The notes beneath the pieces were generated by a model that was given only the letters and a program-made list of their open reading frames with translations, was not told where the DNA came from and made no database searches. DNA of 13,218 nt from an uncultured Erysipelotrichaceae bacterium (lineage in GTDB: Bacteria > Bacillota_I > Bacilli_A > Erysipelotrichales > Erysipelotrichaceae), in contig CADBLN010000149.1 of the NCBI GenBank assembly GCA_902795525.1, positions 1-13,218 of the forward strand, in the 5' to 3' direction. This document shows positions 1 through 6,783 of this stretch, one piece after another (within the stretch, counting starts at the first letter, position 1; every line of letters begins with the position of its first letter). Made by a program: the position numbers and the translations under genes.

Positions 1-299
1 AAACCATTTAACACTCTTGGTAATTCATTAGCTCTAGCATAAACTCTTAAACCAGGTTTTGAGATACGTCTTAAGCCAGTGATAACCTTTTCGTTATTCT
101 TACCATATTTCAATGTAACAATAATGTTCTTCTTTGAATCGCCATCAATGATGAAATCATTGATATATCCTTCTTCTTTTAAAATCCTAGCGATTTCAAC
201 CTTTTCTTTACTTGAAGGAATACTAACACTGTCATGCTTAGCTTGAGCAGCATTACGAATACGTGTAAGCATATCAGCAATTGGATCTGTAGTCATCAT
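1..299 (-). CDS. rpsH: 30S ribosomal protein S8, 3' end beyond window
   Basis: Small-subunit protein S8 binds the central domain of 16S rRNA during 30S assembly. The N-terminal 99 residues are in the window, starting MMTTDPIADMLTRIRNA, which is typical of S8. The last visible part contains ISKPGLRVYARANELP, also conserved in S8. The usual length is about 130 residues, so roughly 30 residues, including the C-terminal rRNA-binding part, lie past position 1. GGAGG at 310-314 is 10 nt from the first ATG (299) and 13 nt from the second (296), so 299 is preferred. It follows rpsN by 16 nt, as in the standard spc order. Confidence 0.97.
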   Translation of the reverse strand, partial: MMTTDPIADMLTRIRNAAQAKHDSVSIPSSKEKVEIARILKEEGYINDFIIDGDSKKNIIVTLKYGKNNEKVITGLRRISKPGLRVYARANELPRVLNG

Positions 300-315
300 A
301 TTCTGTTTTCCTCCT

Positions 316-501
316 TTACCAGCTTGCCTTCTTTACTCCAGGAATTTGGCCTTTATAAGCTAATTCACGGAAGCAAATACGACATAATTTGTATTTTCTT
401 AATACTGAGTGAGGTCTGCCACAACGCTCACAACGAGTATATTCTCTTGTAGAGAACTTAGCAGGCTTATTAGCCTTGTTTATCATTGCTTTCTTTGCCA
501 T
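316..501 (-). CDS. rpsN: 30S ribosomal protein S14, zinc-binding type Z
   Basis: S14 sits in the head of the 30S subunit. At 61 residues this is the short, zinc-binding form: two CxxC pairs, C24-x2-C27 (CERCGRPHSV) and C40-x2-C43 (CRICFRELA), can form one zinc ribbon. The zinc-free paralogue is about 90-100 residues and lacks these cysteines. Many Bacillota keep the zinc form in the operon, as here, and some carry a zinc-free copy elsewhere under Zur control; that cannot be seen here. The start at 501 has GGAGG a few bases upstream. It lies between rplE (11 nt gap) and rpsH. Confidence 0.98.
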   Translation of the reverse strand: MAKKAMINKANKPAKFSTREYTRCERCGRPHSVLRKYKLCRICFRELAYKGQIPGVKKASW

Positions 502-512
502 AGCTTAACCTC

Positions 513-1052
513 CTACTTTGCGAATGGCATACCTAATTCTTCCAATAATGTGTATGCCTCTTCATTTGTCTTAGCGGTAGTAACAATAACAATGTCCATA
601 CCTCTAACAATTGAAACTTTATCATAGTTAACTTCAGGGAAGATTAATTGTTCTCTGACACCTAATGTATAGTTTCCTCTGCCATCGAATGATGTCTTTG
701 AAACGCCTCTGAAGTCTCTTACACGTGGTAATGAAACAGAAACTAATTTATCAAAGAAATCATACATACGTTCACCTCTTAAGGTAACTTTACAACCAAT
801 TTCCATACCTTCTCTTAATTTGAAGTTAGCAATTGATTTCTTAGCCTTGGTGACGACTGGTTTTTGTCCAGTGATTGCGGTTAACTCTTCAACAGCTTCT
901 TCCAATGCTTTTGGATTTCCAATTGCATCGCCAACGCCCATGTTAACAACAATCTTAACTAACTTAGGACATTCCATAACGGAAGAGTAGTTGTATTGTT
1001 TCATCATGTTCTTAACGACTTCATCGTTATATTTTTGATTTAAACGGTTCAT
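513..1052 (-). CDS. rplE: 50S ribosomal protein L5
   Basis: L5 binds 5S rRNA and contacts the P-site tRNA in the central protuberance of the large subunit. The 179-residue length is standard. Recognisable segments are YNYSSVMECPKLVKIVVNMG near residues 20-40 and GQKPVVTKAKKSIANFKLRE around 62-81. The C-terminal half carries the conserved stretch VSLPRVRDFRGVS. The start at 1052 has GGAGG directly upstream. The rplX stop is 11 nt away, so the two are co-transcribed and probably translationally linked. Nothing unusual was seen. Confidence 0.99.
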   Translation of the reverse strand: MNRLNQKYNDEVVKNMMKQYNYSSVMECPKLVKIVVNMGVGDAIGNPKALEEAVEELTAITGQKPVVTKAKKSIANFKLREGMEIGCKVTLRGERMYDFFDKLVSVSLPRVRDFRGVSKTSFDGRGNYTLGVREQLIFPEVNYDKVSIVRGMDIVIVTTAKTNEEAYTLLEELGMPFAK

Positions 1053-1063
1053 CTTGCTCCTCC

Positions 1064-1384
1064 TTATTTCTTATCGGCTTTTACTTTACTGCCGCTCTTT
1101 TTGTTAATTCTGACCTTCTTGTCGCCTTCCATTACGTAGCCAACACGACCAGCCTTTTTAGCTTTTGTGTCATATAACATAACGTTACTAGCGTCAATTG
1201 GTGCTTCATGTGACATAATGCCACCATCAGGGTTCAATTGATTAGGTTTAACAGCTTTCTTACGAATGTTAACACCTTCAACGACTACCTGATTTTTATC
1301 TTGGTATACAGCTAGGACATCTCCAATTATGCCTTTATCCTTACCAGCAATAACTTGAACTTTATCACCTTTTTTAATTTTCAT
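1064..1384 (-). CDS. rplX: 50S ribosomal protein L24
   Basis: L24 is an early assembly-initiating protein that binds the 5' end of 23S rRNA. The N-terminal KOW motif is clear (KGDKVQVIAGKDKGIIGDV, residues 5-23). It is followed by the conserved VVVEGVNIRKKAVKP and GGIMSHEAPI segments. The length of 106 residues is normal. The C-terminus is a lysine-rich tail that probably contacts RNA. GGAGG lies just before the ATG at 1384. Its neighbours are rplN upstream (12 nt gap) and rplE downstream. Confidence 0.99.
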   Translation of the reverse strand: MKIKKGDKVQVIAGKDKGIIGDVLAVYQDKNQVVVEGVNIRKKAVKPNQLNPDGGIMSHEAPIDASNVMLYDTKAKKAGRVGYVMEGDKKVRINKKSGSKVKADKK

Positions 1385-1396
1385 GTGATTGCCCTC

Positions 1397-1765
1397 CTAT
1401 AATACCTCAGGAGCTAGAGAAGCAATTTTTGTGTAATCAGCATCACGAACTTCTCTGGCAACTGGTCCAAAAATACGAGTTCCAACTGGTGTCTTATCAT
1501 CTTTGATGATAACAGCTGCGTTATCGTCAAATCTAATGTAAGTACCATTTTCTCTTCTTACAGGGTATGTAGTTCTAACAATAACTGCCTTAACTACATC
1601 ACTCTTTTTAACAGTACCATTAGGAGTTGCGCTTTTAACTGTTGCGACAACAACGTCACCAATAGAAGCGCTCTTTCTAACACTACCACCCAAGCAACGA
1701 ATTACTAATAATTCCTTTGCTCCTGTGTTATCAGCAACTTTTAATCTAGTTTCATTTTGAATCAT
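1397..1765 (-). CDS. rplN: 50S ribosomal protein L14
   Basis: L14 lies at the subunit interface and takes part in bridges with 16S rRNA. At 122 residues it has exactly the usual bacterial length. It starts MIQNETRLKVADNTGAKEL, the family signature, and contains GDVVVATVKSATPNG and the conserved C-terminal EVRDADYTKIASLAPEVL. The ATG at 1765 is preceded by GGAGG placed just after the rpsQ stop, a 15 nt intergenic gap. It is an ordinary member of the spc part of the operon. Confidence 0.99.
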   Translation of the reverse strand: MIQNETRLKVADNTGAKELLVIRCLGGSVRKSASIGDVVVATVKSATPNGTVKKSDVVKAVIVRTTYPVRRENGTYIRFDDNAAVIIKDDKTPVGTRIFGPVAREVRDADYTKIASLAPEVL

Positions 1766-1780
1766 ATCTTAAGCTACCTC

Positions 1781-2041
1781 CTATAACACAACTGCCTTCT
1801 CAGTAACTTTAACTAAACGGAAACGTTTGGTTGCTGATAAAGGTCTTGTTTCCATGATTTCAACAGTATCGCCCATATGTGCTTCATTGTTTTCATCATG
1901 TGCTACTAATTTAGTTGAATACTTTGTATTCTTTCCATATTTACCGTGTCTCTTACTTGTTGAAACCTCGACAACAATTGTCTTATCCATCTTATCTGAG
2001 ACAACAACACCATGGAATACTTTACGATGTGTTCTTTCCAT
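1781..2041 (-). CDS. rpsQ: 30S ribosomal protein S17
   Basis: S17 is an OB-fold protein that binds helix 11 of 16S rRNA early in 30S assembly. The 86 residues start MERTHRKVFHGVVVSDKM and contain DKTIVVEV, the GKYGKNTKYSTKLVAHDE loop and the METRPLSATKRFRLVKV signature near the C-terminus. GGAGG just upstream supports the ATG at 2041. The rpmC stop is 14 nt upstream. Length and motifs are normal. Confidence 0.99.
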   Translation of the reverse strand: MERTHRKVFHGVVVSDKMDKTIVVEVSTSKRHGKYGKNTKYSTKLVAHDENNEAHMGDTVEIMETRPLSATKRFRLVKVTEKAVVL

Positions 2042-2055
2042 ATCTTAGACCCTCC

Positions 2056-2256
2056 TTAAGCTCTTTCACTACGACGTTCTGTAAGAACGGTCTTGATACG
2101 AGCAATTGTTTTACGGATTTCTTTCATTCTTGCAGGATTTTCTAACACGCCTGTTGCTTGTTGAAAACGTAAGTTAAATAGTTCTTCTTTTAGCTCGTCA
2201 ACTTGTTTGTTTAAATCAACATCACTTAGTTCACGGATTTCTTTCATTTTTTCCAT
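2056..2256 (-). CDS. rpmC: 50S ribosomal protein L29
   Basis: L29 is a small helical-hairpin protein near the peptide exit tunnel, next to L23, where SRP and trigger factor dock. At 66 residues it is normal length, with the family signature LFNLRFQQATGVLENPARM followed by KEIRKTIARIKTVLTERR. It starts 2 nt after the rplP stop. Its GGAGG lies inside the last codons of rplP, so translation of the two genes is likely coupled. Confidence 0.98.
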   Translation of the reverse strand: MEKMKEIRELSDVDLNKQVDELKEELFNLRFQQATGVLENPARMKEIRKTIARIKTVLTERRSERA

Positions 2257-2258
2257 AA

Positions 2259-2678
2259 CTATTTACCCTCCTGTCCTTTTACTACGAAACGAGTTTTGAT
2301 AGGTAGCTTGTGAGCTGCTAAACGCAAAGCCTCTCTTGCTACTTCTTCACTTACTTCCGCAACTTCGAATAATACACGTCCAGGTTGTACTACAGCTACC
2401 CAGCCATCTGGTGCACCTTTACCACTACCCATACGTACTTCAAGTGGCTTCTTAGTTCTAGCCATATGTGGGAAGATTTTGATCCATACCTTACCACCAC
2501 GTTTCATATTACGAGTCATAGCAACACGGGCAGCCTCGATTTGGTTGTTTGTGATATAAGCTCCTTCTTCAGCAACTAAACCATATTCACCAAATACAAC
2601 TTCTCTGCCAGCCTTGCTGCGGCCTTCATAACTAATACGATGAGGTCTTCTGTACTTTGTTCTCTTAGGCATCAACAT
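2259..2678 (-). CDS. rplP: 50S ribosomal protein L16
   Basis: L16 binds near the A-site tRNA elbow and is needed late in 50S assembly. The 139 residues begin MLMPKRTKYRRPHRISYEG and contain the conserved MGSGKGAPDGWVAVVQPGR. The start at 2678 overlaps the end of rpsC by 14 nt. GGAGG at 2688-2692 is 9 nt away, whereas the in-frame ATG at 2672 would be 15 nt away. L16 proteins commonly begin ML-x-PKR, which also supports 2678. The overlap points to translational coupling with rpsC. Confidence 0.98.
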   Translation of the reverse strand: MLMPKRTKYRRPHRISYEGRSKAGREVVFGEYGLVAEEGAYITNNQIEAARVAMTRNMKRGGKVWIKIFPHMARTKKPLEVRMGSGKGAPDGWVAVVQPGRVLFEVAEVSEEVAREALRLAAHKLPIKTRFVVKGQEGK

Positions 2679-3465
2679 TTTCAGTTACCTCCTTTTTTTC
2701 TACAGGTGCTTCAGTTGGAGCTTCCTGTACTTTGTTTTCTCTTGGTGCGCGATTGTCTTGACGACGGTTGTTGCCACGTCTGCGATCATTTCTTTGACCA
2801 CTGAACTTTGGAGCTTCAGGATCTTTGACCATTTCGCCTCTAGCAACTTCACCACGGCAAATCCAAACTTTAACACCTAAACGACCATATGTTGTAGCTG
2901 CTTCTGACAATGCATAGTCGATATCAGCTCTTAATGTATGTAGAGGTGTAACACCTTCAGAATAGCCTTCTGCTCTAGCGATATCAGTACCACCAAGTCT
3001 TCCTGAAACTTGAGTTTTGATACCTTTAGCGCCAGCTCTCATTGTCTTTTGAATAGCTCTCTTTTGAGCTGTTCTAAATGATGCTCTTTGTTCTAGTTGT
3101 TCAGCAATGCTGTCAGCAACTAATTTTGCATCTAAATCAGGATTAGCAACCTCAACTACCTTAATGTTGATTTGCTTTCCTGAAGTTAGCTTAATAAGTT
3201 CTTTCTTTAACTTTTCAACTGTTTCACCGTTAGTGCCAATGATAACACCTGGACGAGCACTCTTAATAATAATATCTACTTTATTCTTAGTACGCTCGAT
3301 TTCAATACGGCTTACAGCTGCAGATTTTAATTCTTTGAAGAGGTATTTACGGATCTTAATGTCTTCTTGTAAAAGAGTTCCGTATTCTTTTTCAGCATAC
3401 CATCTTGATTCCCAATCACGGATAATACCAACACGTAATCCGACTGGTGATACTTTTTGACCCAT
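2665..3465 (-). CDS. rpsC: 30S ribosomal protein S3 with extended C-terminus
   Basis: S3 is part of the mRNA entry channel and its helicase function on the 30S head. It starts with MGQKVSPVGLRVGIIRDWES. The KH domain shows GVIIGTNGE (residues 73-81), with the GxxG-type loop, and the C-terminal domain shows SGRLGGTDIARAEGYSEG (154-171). The conserved core ends near residue 215. About 45 more residues follow: an Arg/Asn-rich segment (224-243) and then a Glu/Pro/Ala/Val tail to residue 266. Most bacterial S3 proteins are about 210-235 residues, so this is long. The ATG at 3465 has GGAGG upstream, 11 nt after rplV. Confidence 0.98.
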   Translation of the reverse strand: MGQKVSPVGLRVGIIRDWESRWYAEKEYGTLLQEDIKIRKYLFKELKSAAVSRIEIERTKNKVDIIIKSARPGVIIGTNGETVEKLKKELIKLTSGKQINIKVVEVANPDLDAKLVADSIAEQLEQRASFRTAQKRAIQKTMRAGAKGIKTQVSGRLGGTDIARAEGYSEGVTPLHTLRADIDYALSEAATTYGRLGVKVWICRGEVARGEMVKDPEAPKFSGQRNDRRRGNNRRQDNRAPRENKVQEAPTEAPVEKKEVTENVDA

Positions 3466-3476
3466 AAGTTTACCTC

Positions 3477-3812
3477 CTATTCTCTCTCGTCAACAATCAC
3501 TGTAATATGACTTTGACGTTTCATGATTGGACTTGCTGAACCTTTTGCTCTAGGCATCCAACGTTTTAAGGTTCTAGCTTCGTCTGCATAACAAGCTTTA
3601 ACATATAATTTGTCTTCGCTTAAGCTATGGTTGTGAGTGGCATTAGCCACAGCACTGTTTAATACTTTCAAAATGATTGGTGATGAAGCACGTGGTGTAA
3701 ATTTCAATATTGCTTGTGCTTCTTTTACATCTTTCCCTCTGATAAGATCTAGCACTAGTCTAGTTTTACGAGCAGATTGACGTACGCCTTTTGCGATTGC
3801 TTTTACTTCCAT
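3477..3812 (-). CDS. rplV: 50S ribosomal protein L22
   Basis: L22 lines the peptide exit tunnel with its long beta hairpin, at the constriction where macrolides and stalling peptides act. The 111 residues are standard. The sequence shows KGVRQSARKTRLVLDLIRGK at the N-terminus, EAQAILKFTPRASSPIILK, and the hairpin tip segment KRWMPRAKGSASPIMKRQSH near the C-terminus. Nothing there looks like the known deletions or duplications that give macrolide resistance, but no alignment was made. GGAGG precedes the ATG at 3812. Confidence 0.99.
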   Translation of the reverse strand: MEVKAIAKGVRQSARKTRLVLDLIRGKDVKEAQAILKFTPRASSPIILKVLNSAVANATHNHSLSEDKLYVKACYADEARTLKRWMPRAKGSASPIMKRQSHITVIVDERE

Positions 3813-3831
3813 CTTTCTTTACCCTCCTAAA

Positions 3832-4104
3832 CTATGCCTTTTTATCTTCAGCAGTATGTCCACCGAACTTTCTAGTTGACACAAATTCACCTAACTTATG
3901 ACCAACCATATCTTCTGTAACATATACAGGAACATGTTCTTTACCGTTATAAACTGCAAATGTATGTTCTAGGAATGCAGGGAAGATTGTTGAACGGCGA
4001 GACCAAGTTTTGATTACTTCTTTTTTGCCACTTTTGTTCATTTCTTCAACCTTCTTTAATAGGCTTGCATCACAATAAGGGCCTTTCTTAATACTACGAC
4101 TCAT
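3832..4104 (-). CDS. rpsS: 30S ribosomal protein S19
   Basis: S19 lies in the 30S head near the A-site and forms a bridge to the large subunit. The 90 residues begin MSRSIKKGPYCDASLLKKVE and include TWSRRSTIFPAFLEHTFAVY, VTEDMVGHKLGEF and STRKFGGH, all highly conserved. GGAGG lies 5' of the ATG at 4104. It sits between rplB (18 nt gap) and rplV (19 nt gap), as in the canonical S10 order. Confidence 0.99.
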   Translation of the reverse strand: MSRSIKKGPYCDASLLKKVEEMNKSGKKEVIKTWSRRSTIFPAFLEHTFAVYNGKEHVPVYVTEDMVGHKLGEFVSTRKFGGHTAEDKKA

Positions 4105-4122
4105 TTACTAACTTCCTCCTTC

Positions 4123-4956
4123 CTACTTACTGTTTCTTCTACGTACGATTAGTGCGTTAGAAGCCTTATTCTTTTTACGAGTTTTAACACCCATAGCTTT
4201 CTTGCCCCAAGGTGTCATTGGTGACTTACGTCCGATTGGTGTTCTACCTTCACCACCACCATGAGGGTGGTCAACAGGGTTCATTGCTGAACCTCTAACA
4301 GTTGGTCTAATACCCATCCAACGAGTTCTACCAGCTTTACCAATATTAACTAGTGAGTGGTCGCCATTACCGACAACACCAATTGTGGCACGGCAGTTTC
4401 CTAAGAACTTCCTAACTTCACCACTAGATAATCTTACTAGTACATATTTACCTTCACTACCCAAGATCTGAGCACTACAGCCAGCGCTTCTTGCGACTTG
4501 GCCACCTTTACCAGGTTTTAATTCAACATTGTGAATGAAGGTACCATCAGGCATATTGTTTAATTGGCAACAATTACCAACTTTAATATCTGCACTTTCT
4601 CCTGATACTACTTGTGCTCCAATTTTTAGAGTTTCTGGAGCAATGATGTAGCGTTTTTCACCATCAGCATAGTGTAATAATGCGATATTAGCACTACGGT
4701 TTGGATCATATTCAATTGCTGCTACTTTTGCAGGCACATTATCTTTGTTTCTCTTGAAATCGATAACACGATATGCCCTCTTGTGTCCGCCACCTTGGTG
4801 ACGAGTTGTGATACGACCGTTATTATTACGCCCACCCTTTGAATTCAATGGTACTAATAATGAACGTTCTGGCTCTTTTTTTGTTAAATGACTATAGTCT
4901 AAAGTAGTCATGCCTCTACGACCATTTGTCGTTGGCTTATACTTTTTAATCGCCAT
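4123..4956 (-). CDS. rplB: 50S ribosomal protein L2
   Basis: L2 binds domain IV of 23S rRNA close to the peptidyl transferase centre and is needed for subunit association. The length of 277 residues matches the family. The N-terminus is MAIKKYKPTTNGRRGMTT. The RNA-binding signatures GGGHKRAYRVIDFKR and VDHPHGGGEGRTPIGRK are intact; the latter carries the conserved histidine region. The GGAGG upstream of the ATG at 4956 belongs to the widest spacer in the operon, 66 bp after rplW. Confidence 0.99.
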   Translation of the reverse strand: MAIKKYKPTTNGRRGMTTLDYSHLTKKEPERSLLVPLNSKGGRNNNGRITTRHQGGGHKRAYRVIDFKRNKDNVPAKVAAIEYDPNRSANIALLHYADGEKRYIIAPETLKIGAQVVSGESADIKVGNCCQLNNMPDGTFIHNVELKPGKGGQVARSAGCSAQILGSEGKYVLVRLSSGEVRKFLGNCRATIGVVGNGDHSLVNIGKAGRTRWMGIRPTVRGSAMNPVDHPHGGGEGRTPIGRKSPMTPWGKKAMGVKTRKKNKASNALIVRRRNSK

Positions 4957-5022
4957 ACTTTCTTTTCCTCCTTACGCATTATTGTCCGGAAATAGCGTAC
5001 TTCTTCCGATATTAATTAATTC
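4957..5022 (-). other. widest intergenic spacer inside the ribosomal operon (rplW-rplB)
   Basis: This 66 bp gap stands out because every other junction in the operon is about 20 bp or less, or overlaps. It carries the rplB Shine-Dalgarno and a short imperfect hairpin (CGGAA at 5004-5008 pairing with TTCCG at 4987-4991, loop of 12). The stem has only five pairs, has no U-run, and could be chance. No promoter with a good -35 and -10 was found. Confidence 0.4.
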
Positions 5023-5310
5023 TTAGCCTTCTTCGTATAAGTTGATTGAGTAGCCATCAGCCAATTTAACAATTGCTTTTCTGATGCCACCAACTGTTCC
5101 AACATAACGTCCTAAACGTTTTGTCTTATTTGGAGTGTTAACAATGTTAACCTTTTCAACTTTTACATTAAAGATTTCTTCAACAGCTAGTTTAACAGCT
5201 GTTTTATTAGTACCTTTTGCAACTTCAAAGGTGACTTTATTGTCTTCTTCTTGATTCTTCATTGTCTTTTCAGTAACGATTGGACGAATGATAATATCTC
5301 TTGCTGCCAT
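5023..5310 (-). CDS. rplW: 50S ribosomal protein L23
   Basis: L23 sits at the exit of the peptide tunnel and is the docking point for trigger factor and SRP. The 95 residues start MAARDIIIRPIVTEKTMKN, the family signature. Later come NKTAVKLAVEEIFNVKVEKVNIVN and the RLGRYVG segment, all normal. The ATG overlaps the rplD stop by one base (TAATG at 5308-5312), a typical coupling arrangement. Its Shine-Dalgarno, GAGGCG, lies within the last codons of rplD. Confidence 0.98.
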   Translation of the reverse strand: MAARDIIIRPIVTEKTMKNQEEDNKVTFEVAKGTNKTAVKLAVEEIFNVKVEKVNIVNTPNKTKRLGRYVGTVGGIRKAIVKLADGYSINLYEEG

Positions 5311-5951
5311 TATTTCAACGCCTCCTCAATCTTCTTAACTGCCGCTTCTGTTGCAACTAGCGTATAAGCGTTTGCCATATCTAAGCAGCTTAAGCCATCA
5401 GCTGTTGTGAAGGTTGCATTTTGTAGATTGCGCATTCCTAACCAAGCATTTTCCCAATCTTCTTCAACATCGAATACGAATAATACTTTACGGTTTAAGC
5501 CTAAATCATTCATAACCTTTGTGAAGTCCTTTGTCTTAGGATTATCTAACTTAATTTGATCTACAACCACTAGAGCTTTATCAGCTACAAATGATGATAG
5601 ATAAGAACGTAATGCCAATCTGCGAACCTTACGGTTTAAGCGATAGCCATAACTTCTTGGTGTTGGGCCAAAGACGATACCGCCACCTCTCCATTGAGGA
5701 GCTCTGATTGAACCTTGTCTAGCTCTACCAGTGCCTTTTTGACGCCATGGCTTTTTACCACCACCTGATACCTCAGAACGCCCTTTGGTATCATGAGTAC
5801 CTTGTCTCAATGATGCTTGTTGCATTATTACTGCATCAAACATTGCTTGTTGATTTGGCTCAATACCAAATACAGCTTCATCTAATGCTAAGTCTTTTAG
5901 TTCTTTACCAGTTTGATCTAAAACCTTAACTTTTAACTTTTTAGTTGCTAT
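5310..5951 (-). CDS. rplD: 50S ribosomal protein L4, apparent ATA start codon
   Basis: L4 binds 23S rRNA and reaches into the exit tunnel; in E. coli it also represses the S10 operon. From 5951 the product is 213 residues, close to the family's roughly 207. Residues 67-81 are the conserved KPWRQKGTGRARQGS. The first ATG in frame is residue 37 (5843); starting there would remove well-conserved N-terminal sequence (VLDQTGKEL, AVFGIEPNQQ). Upstream in the same frame the codons are ATA (5951-5949), TGT and then the stop codon TAA shared with rplC. No ATG, GTG, TTG or CTG occurs between that stop and residue 37. GGAGG at 5960-5964 is 8 nt from the ATA, the same spacing as for rplC. The start is therefore ATA, or an ATG changed at 5949 by mutation or sequencing error. 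Confidence 0.9.
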   Translation of the reverse strand: MATKKLKVKVLDQTGKELKDLALDEAVFGIEPNQQAMFDAVIMQQASLRQGTHDTKGRSEVSGGGKKPWRQKGTGRARQGSIRAPQWRGGGIVFGPTPRSYGYRLNRKVRRLALRSYLSSFVADKALVVVDQIKLDNPKTKDFTKVMNDLGLNRKVLFVFDVEEDWENAWLGMRNLQNATFTTADGLSCLDMANAYTLVATEAAVKKIEEALK

Positions 5952-5964
5952 ACATTAAGCCTCC
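5952..5964 (-). promoter_or_regulatory. Shine-Dalgarno fixing the rplD start at ATA
   Basis: GGAGG occupies 5964-5960 on the minus strand, inside the last codons of rplC (GAG GAG GCT TAA). The spacer to ATA at 5951 is 8 nt. An ATG at 5955-5953 overlaps the rplC stop but is only 4 nt from the GGAGG. It opens a frame that ends after four codons (MYSN, then TAA), so it cannot encode L4. Confidence 0.75.
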
Positions 5965-6764
5965 TCTGTTTCAGCAGGTGCTTCTTCAGTTGTTTCGGCA
6001 ACTTCTTCAGTTGCTGCCTCTACGGTCTCTTCTACAACTTCTTCAACTGCTGCTTCTACTGGTGTTTCTTCAGCAACTGGAGCTTGTTCTACATGTATGT
6101 AGTTTACTAACTCAACTGGGTCAACATGCTTAACATTCTTTACAGTTGTTTTGATTAGAACAACACCTTTACGTGGTCCTGGAACATTACCTTTGATTAA
6201 GATTACGTTGTTTTCCAAGTCTACTTTAATAACTTCTAAGTTTTGATTTGTGGTTGTGTAATTACCTTCATGTCCAGCCATCAATCTACCTTTATTGATG
6301 TAACCATTGTTACGTCCGATAGTAGCTAATGAACCAACAGCTCTACGTGTTTTTGAAACACCGTGAGTTCTAGGTTGAAGTGCTTGGTTATTTCTATAAA
6401 CAGCACCCATGAAGCCTTTACCTCTTGAGATACCTTGAACATCTACCATGTCGCCAGCTGCAAATAAATCAGCTTTAACAACTGCACCAACTTCTAAGTC
6501 AGCCATTTCATCGCTCTTAACTTCGCGATAGAATCTCTTAGGAGCTGTATTAGCTTTTTTAGCGTGGCCAATGTTTGCTTTAGTAGCTCTATGTTCAACA
6601 ACATCTTCCATACCTAATTGAAGTGCTACATAACCATCATTCTCGATTGTCTTCTTTTGTGTTACAACATTAGGTTGAATTTCAACTACGGTCACTGGAA
6701 TTAAAGTGCCATCAGTTGTAAATACTTGAGTCATTCCAAGTTTACGTCCAATAATACCTTTCAT
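5955..6764 (-). CDS. rplC: 50S ribosomal protein L3 with acidic C-terminal tail
   Basis: L3 is an early assembly protein near the peptidyl transferase centre. The N-terminus is MKGIIGRKLGMTQVF, and the central loop region shows VQGISRGKGFMGAVYR and QPRTHGVSKTRRAVGSLA. The ATG at 6764 has GGAGG at 6773-6777, spacer 8 nt. A longer frame reaching 6812 would overlap rpsJ, lacks support and is not used. The core ends near residue 224. The last 45 residues are only E, A, V, T, P and one Q, with 17 glutamates and no Lys or Arg. The total of 269 residues compares with about 205-215 in most bacteria. Confidence 0.98.
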   Translation of the reverse strand: MKGIIGRKLGMTQVFTTDGTLIPVTVVEIQPNVVTQKKTIENDGYVALQLGMEDVVEHRATKANIGHAKKANTAPKRFYREVKSDEMADLEVGAVVKADLFAAGDMVDVQGISRGKGFMGAVYRNNQALQPRTHGVSKTRRAVGSLATIGRNNGYINKGRLMAGHEGNYTTTNQNLEVIKVDLENNVILIKGNVPGPRKGVVLIKTTVKNVKHVDPVELVNYIHVEQAPVAEETPVEAAVEEVVEETVEAATEEVAETTEEAPAETEEA

Positions 6765-6783
6765 GATGTTCACCTCCAATGTC

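Noticed and set aside
5310..5843. rplD starting at the first in-frame ATG (5843)
   Set aside because: It would drop 36 residues of conserved L4 N-terminus and has no Shine-Dalgarno nearby; the GGAGG lies 8 nt before the ATA at 5951.
5940..5955. Programmed +1 frameshift from ATG 5955 into rplD
   Set aside because: The AAC-UAA context lacks a close Shine-Dalgarno-like stimulator as in prfB; an ATA start or a single base change is simpler.
5960..6090. Repetitive cttctt/gttg tract as a DNA repeat or array
   Set aside because: It is the Glu/Ala/Val codons of the L3 tail; unit length is irregular and it is fully coding.
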